From contig FNSS01000001.1 in NCBI GenBank assembly GCA_900104855.1, forward strand, positions 4,092,001 to 4,156,000: a DNA stretch of 64,000 bases, read 5' to 3'. The stretch is from Rhizobiales bacterium GAS188 (lineage in GTDB: Bacteria > Pseudomonadota > Alphaproteobacteria > Rhizobiales > Beijerinckiaceae). This document shows positions 35,828 to 45,129 of the stretch, one piece after another; position 1 is the first letter of the stretch, and every line of letters starts with the position of its first letter. Made by a program: the position numbers and the translations under genes. A model generated the notes under the pieces. It had not been told where the DNA came from. It searched no databases and saw only the letters and a list, made by a program, of their open reading frames with translations.

Positions 35828-38149
35828 CTAGGCGGGCGGCTTGCGCGGCGGACGCCCGGGCGGCCTGCCGGGACGGCCCTTCGGCGGCCCGCCTCTCGAG
35901 GCTGCGGGGCCTCCCGGACGCGCGCCGAAGCTGCGCGGCTTGAAGCCCCCCGGACGGTCGCCGCGTGGTTTGAAGCCTTCACTGCGCTCGCCACGTGGCT
36001 TGAAACCCTCGCTGCGTGGCTTGAAACCTTCCGGCCGCTCAGAGCGTGGTTTGTAACCCTCCGTGCGCGGCTTGAAGCCTCCCGGACGATCGCTGCGAGG
36101 CTTGAAGCCCTCGCTGCGTTCGCCACGTGGCTTGAAGCCTTCCGTGCGTTCGGTGCGCGGCCTGAAGCCTTCGGTGCGTTCAGTGCGTGGCTTGAAGCCT
36201 TCGGTGCGTTCGGTGCGCGGCTTGAACCCCTCGGTGCGTTCGCCGCGTGGCTTGAAGCCCTCGCTGCGTTCGCCGCGTGGCTTGAACCCTTCGGTGCGTT
36301 CGCCGCGTGGTTTGTAACCTTCCGTGCGTGGCTTGAAGCCTTCGCTACGTGGCTTGAAGCCCCCTGGACGATCGCTGCGCGGCTTGAAGCCTTCCGCCCG
36401 CTCAGGGCGTGGATTGTAACCTTCCGTGCGCGGCTTGAAGCCTTCGCTGCGTGGTTTGAAGCCCTCGGTGCGCTCGCCACGCGGCTTGAAGCCTCCGGGA
36501 CGATCGGTGCGCGGTTTAAACCCCTCCGTGCGTTCACCGCGCGGCTTATAACCTTCGGTGCGCGGCCTGAAGCCTTCGCCACGCGGCTTGTAGCCTTCCG
36601 GGCGCGGCGGCCGGTCGCCGGCCTCGCGCCTTTGCCATGGACGATCGCCCTCGCGTCGCGGTGGTCGATCCGCTCCTTCCCGCCGCGGCGGGCGCTCATC
36701 GCCCGGCCGGCGATCGGGACGCGGGAAGGGGCGTTGGCCGCCGTGCTCCTTCCAGGCCTCGCTGCGCGTCTGGCCCGGGTGTCGGCTGGCGACGGCCTCA
36801 CCGCCGGGCGCTGCCTCGAGGCCTTGCTCCCGGCGTGTCTTGCGGCGCAGCACATCGGTGTCGCGGGGCGGGGAGGGGCGTTCCCCTCGTTTCGCCGCGG
36901 CGCGCGGCGCGGCTGCGGCCGGATCCTGGGCGATGCGCTCGACAAGCACGCTGCGCCCCTTGCGATCGGCGATCCTGCCGCCGCGCAGATGCGTGCGTTC
37001 ATCCGTCCGCGGCGCTTTGCCAGCGCCCGCGATGTCGCGCGAGCGCTTCGCGGCGGCGGGGCCAGGCTTCTTCTGGCCGCGCACTGCCCAGCTCTCCGCA
37101 TCGCGCCAACTATGCCGATGGGCCGCCTTGCGTTGCCCCTGGGCGACGGCTTGAGCCTTGCGCAAGGCGCGCGCCTCGTCGCTGCCGCCGTCCTTCGGCG
37201 CGCGTTCGAAACCGCCAGGCGCCGGTCGCCGGCCACGCTCGCGCGGCTCGAGGCGCGGCTCCTGCACCTCATCGACGAAATCCACATGGGCTTCGCGGGC
37301 GAGCTCGGGGCCGAGCTGGTCCTTGAGGGTGCGGGTGCGGATCTCTTCGACGCCGCCCACCTCGAGCTCGCCGAGCTGGAACGGCCCGAAGGAGATGCGG
37401 ATCAGGCGGTTCACCTGCAGCCCGAAATGCTCAAGGATGCGCTTGACCTCGCGGTTCTTGCCCTCGCGCAGGCCGAGCGTCAGCCACATATTGGCGCCCT
37501 GCTCGCGATCGACATGCGCCTCGACCGGCCCATATTGCATGCCGTCGATCTCGATGCCGTCGCGCAGCCCGTCGAGCTGGTCCTGGGTCACCTCGCCGAA
37601 GGCGCGCACGCGATAGCGGCGCAGCCAGCCGGTCGTCGGATGCGCCAGCACTCTCGCGAGCCCGCCATCATTGGTGAGGAGCAGCAGTCCCTCGGTGTTG
37701 AGGTCGAGCCGGCCGATCGAGACCACGCGCGGCAGCCCGGCCGGCAGTTCGTCGAACACGGTCGGGCGCCCCTCGGGATCCTTCTCGGTCGTCACCAGGC
37801 CGACCGGCTTGTGATAGAGGAAGAGGCGGGTGCGCTCCTTCGCCGGCAGCGGCACGCCGTCGACCGAGATGCGGTCGAAGGGCGTCACCAGGGTGACCGG
37901 CGTGGTCACGGTCTCGCCGTTCAGCGCGATGCGGCCCTCTTCGATCATGCGCTCGACATCGCGTCGCGACGCGATGCCGGCGCGCGACACCACCTTCGAG
38001 ATGCGCTCGCCTTCCGTATCCTCGGCTTTCGCCTCTTCGGCCGCTGGTTCGGCAGCCGAGACATCACGACCGCCGGTCGCCCCCTTGCGCCGCGGCACGC
38101 GTTGCGGACGGCGGCGATCCCCGCCGTTTTCTTGATTGTCGTGAGCCAT
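35828..38149 (-). CDS. rluB: Pseudouridine synthase (RluB/RsuA family) with long basic repeat tail
   Basis: 773 residues, about three times the core family length. After a charged lead (1-46) comes an S4 RNA-binding domain (about 48-95) and the catalytic domain (about 105-260) with Asp149 in GRLDLNTEGLLLLTNDG and GKNREVKRIL. It would isomerise a uridine of 23S rRNA (RluB site by similarity). From about residue 290 the chain is Arg/Lys/Pro/Gly-rich and predicted disordered. Residues 519-739 are 25 copies of G(F/Y)(K/R/N)PR at 7- or 10-residue spacing. Divergent from tadA; rsmD follows. Confidence 0.9.
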   Translation of the reverse strand: MAHDNQENGGDRRRPQRVPRRKGATGGRDVSAAEPAAEEAKAEDTEGERISKVVSRAGIASRRDVERMIEEGRIALNGETVTTPVTLVTPFDRISVDGVPLPAKERTRLFLYHKPVGLVTTEKDPEGRPTVFDELPAGLPRVVSIGRLDLNTEGLLLLTNDGGLARVLAHPTTGWLRRYRVRAFGEVTQDQLDGLRDGIEIDGMQYGPVEAHVDREQGANMWLTLGLREGKNREVKRILEHFGLQVNRLIRISFGPFQLGELEVGGVEEIRTRTLKDQLGPELAREAHVDFVDEVQEPRLEPRERGRRPAPGGFERAPKDGGSDEARALRKAQAVAQGQRKAAHRHSWRDAESWAVRGQKKPGPAAAKRSRDIAGAGKAPRTDERTHLRGGRIADRKGRSVLVERIAQDPAAAAPRAAAKRGERPSPPRDTDVLRRKTRREQGLEAAPGGEAVASRHPGQTRSEAWKEHGGQRPFPRPDRRPGDERPPRREGADRPPRREGDRPWQRREAGDRPPRPEGYKPRGEGFRPRTEGYKPRGERTEGFKPRTDRPGGFKPRGERTEGFKPRSEGFKPRTEGYNPRPERAEGFKPRSDRPGGFKPRSEGFKPRTEGYKPRGERTEGFKPRGERSEGFKPRGERTEGFKPRTERTEGFKPRTERTEGFRPRTERTEGFKPRGERSEGFKPRSDRPGGFKPRTEGYKPRSERPEGFKPRSEGFKPRGERSEGFKPRGDRPGGFKPRSFGARPGGPAASRGGPPKGRPGRPPGRPPRKPPA
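35933..36595 (-). repeat. Coding tandem repeat: 25 G(F/Y)KPR units in rluB
   Basis: The units are 21 or 30 bases long. Each encodes GFKPR (variants GYKPR, GFRPR, GYNPR) followed by a two-residue spacer (SE, TE, GE) or a five-residue spacer (GERTE, TERTE, SDRPG and similar). All changes keep frame, and most spacer changes are single bases, as expected from slippage or unequal exchange under selection for the protein pattern. Confidence 0.95.
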
Positions 38150-38248
38150 CGACAGGGCTTATCAGAGCCGTTCGGCAATACCAAGGCCGGAAGGGCGAGG
38201 TGCTGGCGCGTGACATCGAAGAGGGCAGGGGCCGGTAGGCACCATCCG

Positions 38249-38680
38249 ATGACGATCGCCTTCGAGGAGGCGCGCGCTGCGGCGGAGCGCGGTGAGGTGC
38301 CGGTCGGCGCCGTGGTGGTGCGCGATGGCGAGATCCTCGCCGCGGCCGGCAACCGCACCCTCGAATTACGCGATCCGACGGCTCATGCCGAGATGCTCGC
38401 CATAAGGGCGGCCTGCGGGCTTGCGGCGTCCGAACGCCTGCCCGGCTGCGACATCTATGTCACCTTGGAGCCCTGCCCGATGTGCGCTACCGCGATCTCC
38501 TTCGCGCGCTTGCGGCGCCTGTATTTCGGTGCCGCCGACCCCAAGATGGGCGGGGTGGAGCACGGGCCGCGCATCTTCTCGCAGCCGATCTGCCATCACC
38601 GGCCCGAGATCTATGGCGGCATCCGGGAGGGGGAGATGGCCGAGCTGATCAAGGCCTTCTTCAAGTCGCGGCGCGAGTGA
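38249..38680 (+). CDS. tadA: tRNA-specific adenosine deaminase
   Basis: A 143-residue deaminase that makes inosine at the wobble position of tRNA-Arg(ACG). Zinc and catalytic residues are in AHAEM (His-Ala-Glu) and LEPCPMC; the proton shuttle Glu follows the His. The RGEVPVGAVVV start region is standard. ATG 38249 is chosen by family alignment; a long upstream frame is a shadow of the pseudouridine synthase gene. It is divergent from rluB with a 99-base gap. Confidence 0.93.
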   Translation: MTIAFEEARAAAERGEVPVGAVVVRDGEILAAAGNRTLELRDPTAHAEMLAIRAACGLAASERLPGCDIYVTLEPCPMCATAISFARLRRLYFGAADPKMGGVEHGPRIFSQPICHHRPEIYGGIREGEMAELIKAFFKSRRE

Positions 38681-38733
38681 GGCAAGATGCCTTGTTTACT
38701 TGCGCGTTCGGTGAAGACGGCGGAGCAGCCATA

Positions 38734-39144
38734 ATGGCAGACAATACCCTGGAGGAGTGGGCCAATCTGCGACGCTGGTGGTTTGGCTCGGTCTACGAGA
38801 TTGCGGATATCGGGTTTCAGCGCCGTACCTGGCTGAACCCGCCAACCCCCAGCCCGCATTGGAGCTATGTCGAGTTTTGTGAGTCATATCCGAGCGCCGA
38901 TCAGCTCCAATTCGCACGGACCCGGGGACATCTGAGCACTGAGGAATTTGAGCTGCTGGCGGCTCTTGGAAATGCAATTGCTCGCCATAAGCCGCCGGGG
39001 GGAGATTGGTACGCTCATCTCGCGATATTGGAAGATCCTGCCTGGCATGTGGTTGTCGCAATGGCCGAGCAAATCCGCCGGCAGCTTCTGACGCTGACTG
39101 ATGATCCAATTGAGCGAAGCTATTTGCTGGGTGATGTCGCCTAA
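38734..39144 (+). CDS. Hypothetical protein, 136 residues
   Basis: No family recognised. It is soluble, with a Trp-rich N-terminus (EEWANLRRWWFG), a WSYVEF segment and a helical C-terminal half ending ERSYLLGDVA. Base composition is lower in GC than neighbouring genes, which hints at acquisition. It follows tadA by 53 bases on the same strand and could be co-transcribed. The ATG at 38734 has CGGAGCAGCC upstream. Confidence 0.6.
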   Translation: MADNTLEEWANLRRWWFGSVYEIADIGFQRRTWLNPPTPSPHWSYVEFCESYPSADQLQFARTRGHLSTEEFELLAALGNAIARHKPPGGDWYAHLAILEDPAWHVVVAMAEQIRRQLLTLTDDPIERSYLLGDVA

Positions 39145-39178
39145 TCGCGAATAGTGCCGACGCGCCTCAGAATGACGC

Positions 39179-40048
39179 CTACCCCTTCGCCAACCTCGCC
39201 GCGAGCTTCTCCTTGAACTTGGCCTTGGCGGGAGCGGCAGCGTCCAGGATGCGCTGCGCCTTGAAGAAATCGAGCGCGCCGAAGCCGTCGACATCCGGCC
39301 GCACCAGAAGGTCGGGCGGATGCGTGCGCAGCTTCGCGCTCACGATGGCGCCCTGCATGATCTGGGCGGCGCCGAACAAGGTCGAGAAGGCGCTTGGCTG
39401 ACCATTCTCCTCCACCGAAGGCGCAGCCGTCACATCGACAGCGATCAGGATATCGGCCTTACCTCTCACGAGGTCGCAGGGGAGCGGGTTGACGGCTCCC
39501 CCGTCGATCAGCAGCCGGCCGGCGATCTCGACCGGCTTGATGAGGCCGGGCAGCGCCATCGAGGCGGCGACCGCGCTGACGAGCGCGCCCGACGTGAAGG
39601 CGACCTCGCCGCGCCCGTAATAATCGGTGGCGACGGCCGTGAACGGAATGGCGAGATCCTCGAACGCGTCGGGAACTTCGTCCGGCCAGAAGCGGTCGAG
39701 CAGGCGTTCGCCGTCGATCAGCACCGGATTGCCGCGCGTGAACAGGTCGCCGATGCGCCCGACCCGGGCCTCGATCAGGCTGGCGAAGACGCGGGTGCGG
39801 TTGCGCAGCGCGGAGAGCACATGGGCGCGGATGCGCGCCGCCGGCAGCCCTGCCGCATAGGCCGCGCCGATGATCGCTCCGATCGAGGTGCCGGCGATGG
39901 CGACGGGACGCAGCCCCATCTCGTCGAGCGCCTCCAGCACCGCGATATGGGCGAGGCCGCGCGCCCCGCCGCCGCCCAACGCCAGCGCGATGGAAGGCCG
40001 CTTCGGCGTGGTCGTCCCGGGTGCTGCCTTGGCACGCTTCCGCATCAT
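39179..40048 (-). CDS. Patatin-like phospholipase (RssA type)
   Basis: A 289-residue serine hydrolase with a Ser-Asp dyad. The oxyanion loop is ALGGGGARG (about 23-31), the nucleophile is in GTSIG (about 54-58), and the Asp is in DGGAVNPLP. No signal or membrane segment is visible, so it is probably cytoplasmic. The tandem ATGs at 40046-40048 and 40043-40045 overlap the stop of the upstream hydrolase gene (TGATG), so the two are coupled. Confidence 0.88.
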   Translation of the reverse strand: MMRKRAKAAPGTTTPKRPSIALALGGGGARGLAHIAVLEALDEMGLRPVAIAGTSIGAIIGAAYAAGLPAARIRAHVLSALRNRTRVFASLIEARVGRIGDLFTRGNPVLIDGERLLDRFWPDEVPDAFEDLAIPFTAVATDYYGRGEVAFTSGALVSAVAASMALPGLIKPVEIAGRLLIDGGAVNPLPCDLVRGKADILIAVDVTAAPSVEENGQPSAFSTLFGAAQIMQGAIVSAKLRTHPPDLLVRPDVDGFGALDFFKAQRILDAAAPAKAKFKEKLAARLAKG

Positions 40049-40953
40049 CACCCCGGCGATGCGAGGAAGTGAGCGAGGGCGGCGGCCGTCGCCTCGGGCG
40101 CCTCCTCGGCGAGGAAATGCCCACTCTCGGCGCTGGCGCTGACCGCCTGCGGCGCAAAACTCTCGCGCCAGGCGGCGAGCGCCGCGTCTTCGCCTCCCGT
40201 GAGGTAGAACCGCCCCGTCAGCACCAGCACCGGACAGGCGATCTTGCGGCCCGCCGCGAGATCCGCCTCGTCGGCCTCGACGTCGAGCGTGGCGCCGGCC
40301 CGGTAATCCTCGCAATAGGCGTGGATGCGCGAGGGCTCGTTGCCGCTGGCGTGATAATGGGCGAGCGCTCGCGGATCAAAGGGCGCGAGCGATTTCTCCC
40401 GGTTCCACAGCGACAACAGCCCGTCCACATAGCCTATCGGGTCCTTGGCGATCTCGGTCTCGGGCTCTGGCGCCGGCTTCGCCAGGAACTCCCAATGCCG
40501 CGCGGCCTGGCGGCCGGCCTGGATCTCCAGCCAGACGCGGAAGGTCGGCAGGATGTCGAGGAGGGCGAGACGCTCGATGCGGCCGGGCTCGTCGAGGGCG
40601 AGGCGATAGCCGATGCGCGCGCCGCGATCATGGCCCGCGAAGGCGAAGCGCGCATGGCCGAGCTTGCTCATGGCCTCCACCACATCGGCCGCCATGGCGC
40701 GCTTGGCATAGAGCGCGCCGTCGCGGCTTTCCGGCGCCGAGGACCAGCCATAGCCGCGCATATCCATGCACACCACGCGATGCGTTTTGGCGAGCAGCGG
40801 TGCCACGAGATGCCAGCAGACATGCGTTTGCGGGAAACCATGCAGCAGCACGATGGGCGGGCCATCCCCTGCCGAGCGGGCGAAGATGCGCCCCATGCTC
40901 ACATCGATCCAGTGGCTCTCGAAGCCCGGGAAGAGATCGGCGAGGTCGGCCAT
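40048..40953 (-). CDS. Alpha/beta hydrolase, fluoroacetate/haloacetate dehalogenase-like
   Basis: 301 residues. LLHGFPQTH gives the oxyanion region and Phe of the family. GHDRGARIGYRLALDEP holds the nucleophile Asp and the two Arg that bind the carboxylate in fluoroacetate dehalogenases. The pair His-Trp in ARHWEFLAKPAPEPE and Tyr in EDYRAGAT match the halide pocket, and SGHFLAEEAPE supplies the catalytic His. All known functional residues appear kept, so defluorination or dechlorination of a haloacid is plausible. Coupled to the patatin gene. Confidence 0.75.
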   Translation of the reverse strand: MADLADLFPGFESHWIDVSMGRIFARSAGDGPPIVLLHGFPQTHVCWHLVAPLLAKTHRVVCMDMRGYGWSSAPESRDGALYAKRAMAADVVEAMSKLGHARFAFAGHDRGARIGYRLALDEPGRIERLALLDILPTFRVWLEIQAGRQAARHWEFLAKPAPEPETEIAKDPIGYVDGLLSLWNREKSLAPFDPRALAHYHASGNEPSRIHAYCEDYRAGATLDVEADEADLAAGRKIACPVLVLTGRFYLTGGEDAALAAWRESFAPQAVSASAESGHFLAEEAPEATAAALAHFLASPG

Positions 40954-41037
40954 GCTGCAATGCCTCTCAGGCGAACGATCCGTCGTGGCGGCGGCGCCTT
41001 GCTATATCGGCCACCGCTCGCCGCGTCATCTGCAGGT

Positions 41038-41982
41038 TTATCTGGCGGGACTTACAGTCGCTGCGAGTGGCGCCGGCGGTGCGCGCTCGGAGAGCCAGAT
41101 GCCGCCGAGCACCAGCACAAAGGCGACCGCGTGATAGGGGTGGAAATGCTCGCCGAGGATCGCCACCGCGAGCAGCGCGCCGAACACCGGCACCAGATTG
41201 TAGAAGATGCCGGTCCGGCTCGGCCCCATGAGCTCGATGCCGCGGATGAAGAAGATCTGCCCGAGCAGCGACGGCCCGATGGCGATGAAGCTGAGCACCA
41301 GCAAGCCCTTCAGGGTCGGTAGATAAGTCTGGCCCAGCGCCATCTCGACCGCGAGGAACGGGATCGAGGTGATGAAGGCCGAGGCCGCGAGCGCCGCGAA
41401 GATGACGATCGCCGAGGCCTTGGGACGATCGCGCAGCGCGATCGTGTATCCGGCGAAGATGACGGTGCCGATCAGCAGCAGCAGGTCGCCGCGATTGAAG
41501 GTCAAGGTGAGGAGCGTCGCGAGCTCGCCATGGCAGGCGATGATGGCGACGCCGCCGAAGGTCACCAGGATCCCGAGCGTCTGCAGCAGCGAGACCGGCG
41601 CCTTGAAGACCAGCGCCATGCCGACCAGCACCAGGGCCGGGAAGGTGCCTTGCAGCACCGCCATGTTCACGGCGGTGGTGTACTGGGCCGCCACGTAGAA
41701 GAGCGAGTTGAAGAGCGTGAAGCCGGTGGCGCCGAGGATGGCGAGCTTGCGCCAATGGGGCGCGATGAGCGGCCATTCGCTCGCGAGCCGTCCGCGGATC
41801 GTCAGGCTGAAGATGGCGCAGACGATGAACCAGCGCAGGCAGGTGATGGCCATCGGCGAGATCTGGCCGACGGCCAGGCGGCCCGCCACCACATTGCCGC
41901 CCCACATCAAGGTCGAGAGGCCGATCAGGAGATAGGGCTGATTGTTGAAGCGCGTCATCGCGCGGGAGAAGCCGTTGGCCAT
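41038..41982 (-). CDS. EamA/DMT-family transporter
   Basis: A 314-residue inner-membrane protein with ten predicted helices in two EamA repeats (LSTLMWGGNVVAGRLAVG in the first, GTVIFAGYTIALRDRP in the second, GRTGIFYNLVPVFGALLAV late). Family members export metabolites; the substrate is unknown. ATG 41980-41982 has a weak ribosome site; ATG 41956-41958 is an alternative. It stands alone downstream of the toxin-antitoxin pair on the opposite strand. Confidence 0.85.
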   Translation of the reverse strand: MANGFSRAMTRFNNQPYLLIGLSTLMWGGNVVAGRLAVGQISPMAITCLRWFIVCAIFSLTIRGRLASEWPLIAPHWRKLAILGATGFTLFNSLFYVAAQYTTAVNMAVLQGTFPALVLVGMALVFKAPVSLLQTLGILVTFGGVAIIACHGELATLLTLTFNRGDLLLLIGTVIFAGYTIALRDRPKASAIVIFAALAASAFITSIPFLAVEMALGQTYLPTLKGLLVLSFIAIGPSLLGQIFFIRGIELMGPSRTGIFYNLVPVFGALLAVAILGEHFHPYHAVAFVLVLGGIWLSERAPPAPLAATVSPAR

Positions 41983-42238
41983 TTGCGCAACGGGTTGATC
42001 ATGCGCGGAGGCACGCTTCAAGGGCGCTGGAGCAGGCCAGCCATGTCGGTTCGCCTCGTGAGCACTGCCTCGTATGCGCCGAAGACATAGATCGCCTGAA
42101 ATGAGGCGCTCAGCAGCCGGAGATCTCACGCCCGCTTTACAACTGAATTCCGCAACGAATAGGCGATTGATTGTCTGTCTCTTTGGCAACCGAAAGAGTC
42201 ACTTTGGTTCTGTGAAAAGCCCGCCCCATTATGGTATT

Positions 42239-42508
42239 ATGGCATTCATGACGATCACGCTGACACCCGAACAAAAAAGATGGCTCGACGCGCAAGTTGC
42301 ACGCGGCGAGTTCACCTCGATTGAGGACGCTGTACAGAAACTCGTCGGCGAGCGCATCGCCGAACGTCTGCTCGAGGAGGGTGACGACCTGGCGTGGGCC
42401 AAGCGCTACGTCGATGAAGCGCTTGCCGCTGTCGACCGTGGGGATGTCATCACGCTTGAGGAGCATAAGGCCCGGAACGCCGCCCGCCTTGCCGCCATGA
42501 CGCGCTGA
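42239..42508 (+). CDS. ParD-like antitoxin (CopG/RHH)
   Basis: 89 residues. An N-terminal ribbon-helix-helix (MTITLTPEQKRWLDAQVARGEFTSIEDAV) should bind the operon promoter. The C-terminal part, rich in Ala, Asp and Arg, should neutralise the toxin encoded next. ATG 42239 and ATG 42248 are both possible and neither has a clear ribosome site. The stop overlaps the toxin start by one base (TGATG). Confidence 0.82.
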   Translation: MAFMTITLTPEQKRWLDAQVARGEFTSIEDAVQKLVGERIAERLLEEGDDLAWAKRYVDEALAAVDRGDVITLEEHKARNAARLAAMTR

Positions 42509-42819
42509 TGGTGCAAGTTACGGTTGCTGCCACGGCCGATGCTGACACCGCCTCTATTCTCTCAGACCTTGAGACCAAGGCCGGTAAGGCCACTGCCGCC
42601 CGGTATAACTCTCTCTTTGAGAGCGTCTATGACAGGCTGGCCGACTATCCCGACAGTGGCCCATTGCGCCAGGCACTCGGGCCGAACATCCGTATCGGCA
42701 TCGTGCCGCCCTACATTATCATCTACCGCCATGTGGCGGCCGACGACACCGTGACCATCCTCCGCATTGTCCACGGCCGCCGCGAGATCGCGAGCAGGCT
42801 GCTCGGTGACAGGTCATGA
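42508..42819 (+). CDS. ParE/RelE-family toxin
   Basis: A 103-residue protein of the ParE fold: an N-terminal strand and helical hairpin (ARYNSLFESVYDRLADYPDSG), then strands IRIGIVPPYIIIYRHV and VTILRIVHGRREI. The late YRH and HGRR motifs fit the ParE side of the family (gyrase inhibition) better than RelE mRNA interferases, but this is not certain. Translation is coupled to the antitoxin. Confidence 0.82.
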   Translation: MVQVTVAATADADTASILSDLETKAGKATAARYNSLFESVYDRLADYPDSGPLRQALGPNIRIGIVPPYIIIYRHVAADDTVTILRIVHGRREIASRLLGDRS

Positions 42820-42971
42820 TCCGCGGCCGCCCAATTCTCCGCTCAAACGCGATAGCCTGACGGCGTCCGACGTGCTTTGTTCAGCGCGCTATGGCGTCGC
42901 GCCATACGCGACCGACCGAGCGCCCCTGATCGCCAGCAGGATTGCACATCCGCGATATCCCGAATTGGCCT

Positions 42972-43820
42972 TCAAAACCCAGCGCGTAGAATCTCGGCGG
43001 CGAGCGTCCGGCCCGGCTCTCGGGTGACGCCCGGCCCCGCCAGTGCGAACTCGACTTCCGGCAGCTCGGGCAGATGGCGGGTTGCCGGCAATTCGCGCAA
43101 GCCCGGCTGCACCAGGCTCCTGGGCTGCACCATGACGCCGAGCCCGGCCCGCGCCGCCGCCAGGAGGCCGCTGAGGCTGGCGCAGCTGCAGGCGATCCGC
43201 CAGGGGCGGCCGGCCGCGGTCAGGCTGTCGATGGCGATCGAGCGCGTCAGGCTCGGCTGCGGAAAGACGACGAGCGGCACCGGCTGGTCGCGATAATCGA
43301 TCGTCGCATCGCTGCCGAGCCAGACGAGCTGGTCGCGGCGCACGAAGACGCCGCGCTCCTCGCCGGGCATCCTCTTGATCAGGACGAGATCGAAGCCGCC
43401 TTGTTCCAGCTCGTCATTCAGCAATTTGCTGAACGAGACGGTGAGCTCGAGCTCGACCGATGGGTGCTTGCGGATGAAGTCGCGCAGGATGTCCGAGAGG
43501 CGGCCCTGCACGAAATCCTCCGAGGCGCCGAAGCGCAGCTTGCCGCGCACCTCCGTGCCTTCGAGATAGCGTCGCACCTGGTCATGGGCGTCGAGGATGT
43601 TCCGCGACAACAGGAGAAACGCCTCGCCATCGGCGGTCAGCGCCACCTTATGCGTGTCGCGCGCGAGCACCCGGCGCCCGACCAGATCCTCGAGCTTGCG
43701 GATCTGCTGGCTGACCGTGGACTGGCTCAAGCCGAGCTGGGTCGCAGCCTTGGTGAAGCTGCGACTGCGTGCCACTTCCGCGAAGGTGCGCAACAGCAAC
43801 GGGTCGATCGTGTCGGTCAT
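42972..43820 (-). CDS. LysR-family transcriptional regulator
   Basis: 282 residues. The winged HTH is at about residues 5-64 (LLLRTFAEVARSRSFTKAATQLGLSQSTVSQQIRKLED), and the periplasmic-binding-like effector domain starts at about 90. It is divergent from the SBF-type transporter gene with 95 bases between starts, so it most likely controls that gene. Start ATG 43818-43820 is chosen because the HTH begins seven residues in; the frame extends six residues further. Confidence 0.88.
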   Translation of the reverse strand: MTDTIDPLLLRTFAEVARSRSFTKAATQLGLSQSTVSQQIRKLEDLVGRRVLARDTHKVALTADGEAFLLLSRNILDAHDQVRRYLEGTEVRGKLRFGASEDFVQGRLSDILRDFIRKHPSVELELTVSFSKLLNDELEQGGFDLVLIKRMPGEERGVFVRRDQLVWLGSDATIDYRDQPVPLVVFPQPSLTRSIAIDSLTAAGRPWRIACSCASLSGLLAAARAGLGVMVQPRSLVQPGLRELPATRHLPELPEVEFALAGPGVTREPGRTLAAEILRAGF

Positions 43821-43915
43821 TCGAAAGATCAATAACACATATCGCTGAATTCACCATACCCGATATCCCGGCGAGCTGGCATAGGGAATGCACATATAGG
43901 CCGCAGGTCGCTCCC

Positions 43916-44959
43916 ATGTTCTCTCGTTTCCGCCCGGACAATTTCATCATCGCGCTGGTCGCGACCGTCGTCGTCGCCACGCTCGCTCCCGCGCAAGGGT
44001 GGTTCGCCGAGATCTGCCGCCTCGCCACGACCTTGGCGATCGGGCTGCTGTTCTTCCTGCACGGGGCCCGCATCTCGCGGCGCATGGCCTTGGAGGGGCT
44101 CGGCCATTGGCGGCTGCATGCGGTCGTCTTCGCCTCGACCTTCATCCTGTTCCCGCTGCTTGGCCTCGCGGCCCATCTGCTCGTGCCCTCGCTGCTGACG
44201 CCGGCGCTTTATGCGGGCGTGCTGTTCCTGTGCCTCCTGCCTTCCACCGTGCAATCCTCGATCGCCTTCACCTCGATCGCGGGCGGCAATGTGCCGGCCG
44301 CCATCTGCTCGGCCTCGGCCTCGAACATCATCGGCATGTTCCTGACGCCGGCTCTCGTCGCCCTGTTCTTCTCGGCCAACGGCAATGGCTTCTCGATGCG
44401 TGCGCTCGAAGGCATCCTCGCCCAGCTGCTCCTGCCCTTCATCCTGGGGCAGCTGCTGCAGCCCTGGCTCGGCGCCTGGCTCGGCCGGCATCGCAACCTC
44501 ACCGGCCTCGTCGATCGCGGCTCGGTGCTGATGGTGGTCTATCTCGCCTTCGGGGAGGCGGTCATCGGCGGGCTGTGGCACACGCTCTCGCCCGCCTCGC
44601 TGCTGCTGCTGGCAGGCGTCGATATCGTCCTCCTCGCCGCCGTCCTGTGCATCACCACCTATGCGAGCCGGTATCTCGGCTTCTCGCGCCGGGACGAGAT
44701 CACCATCGTCTTCTGCGGCTCGAAGAAGAGCCTCGCTTCCGGCGTGCCGATGGCCAACGTCATCTTCGCCGGCCAGGATGTCGGCAGCATCGTGTTGCCC
44801 CTGATGCTGTTCCACCAGATCCAGCTGATGGCCTGCGCCGCCCTAGCGCGGCGCTATGCGCAGCGGGCTCCGCACCAGACGCAACCGCCCACGCCCGGCA
44901 ATATCGCGCAGCGCTTGGAGACCAAGGCCGCACCCCGGCGCGAGGCAGTGCATCACTGA
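43916..44959 (+). CDS. Bile acid:Na+ symporter (SBF-like) family transporter
   Basis: A 347-residue inner-membrane protein with about nine or ten helices. [44 protein letters not shown] (the crossover region) and [15 protein letters not shown] are strongly conserved in the PF13593/YfeH-like group. The substrate is unknown, probably an organic anion. Divergent partner of the LysR gene. Confidence 0.87.
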   Translation: MFSRFRPDNFIIALVATVVVATLAPAQGWFAEICRLATTLAIGLLFFLHGARISRRMALEGLGHWRLHAVVFASTFILFPLLGLAAHLLVPSLLTPALYAGVLFLCLLPSTVQSSIAFTSIAGGNVPAAICSASASNIIGMFLTPALVALFFSANGNGFSMRALEGILAQLLLPFILGQLLQPWLGAWLGRHRNLTGLVDRGSVLMVVYLAFGEAVIGGLWHTLSPASLLLLAGVDIVLLAAVLCITTYASRYLGFSRRDEITIVFCGSKKSLASGVPMANVIFAGQDVGSIVLPLMLFHQIQLMACAALARRYAQRAPHQTQPPTPGNIAQRLETKAAPRREAVHH

Positions 44960-45129
44960 CGGCGCGCCTTTCCCGGCCCATCTATCCTCCGCGGCCGCGA
45001 GCCTCTTCGGCGCACACCCATTTACACAGGGCCTCGTTCGGAATATCGAACAAGTCGTCCTGCGCCAGGTTCTCCTACGAAGCGTCGGACTGCGCCCGCC
45101 CTGTGGTCCGAGGAGGAGCCGCTTCGTTC

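Noticed and set aside
35933-36595. CRISPR-like array of regularly spaced repeats
   Set aside because: Units are 21 or 30 bases without unique spacers and encode the GFKPR protein repeat in frame; no cas genes nearby.
36632-38248. Long plus-strand open frame leading into tadA
   Set aside because: It is the complement of the pseudouridine synthase gene; TadA homology begins only at the ATG at 38249.
44960-45129. SAM riboswitch before metX
   Set aside because: Neither the SAM-II core nor a SAM-I four-way junction could be recognised in the 170 bases upstream of metX.
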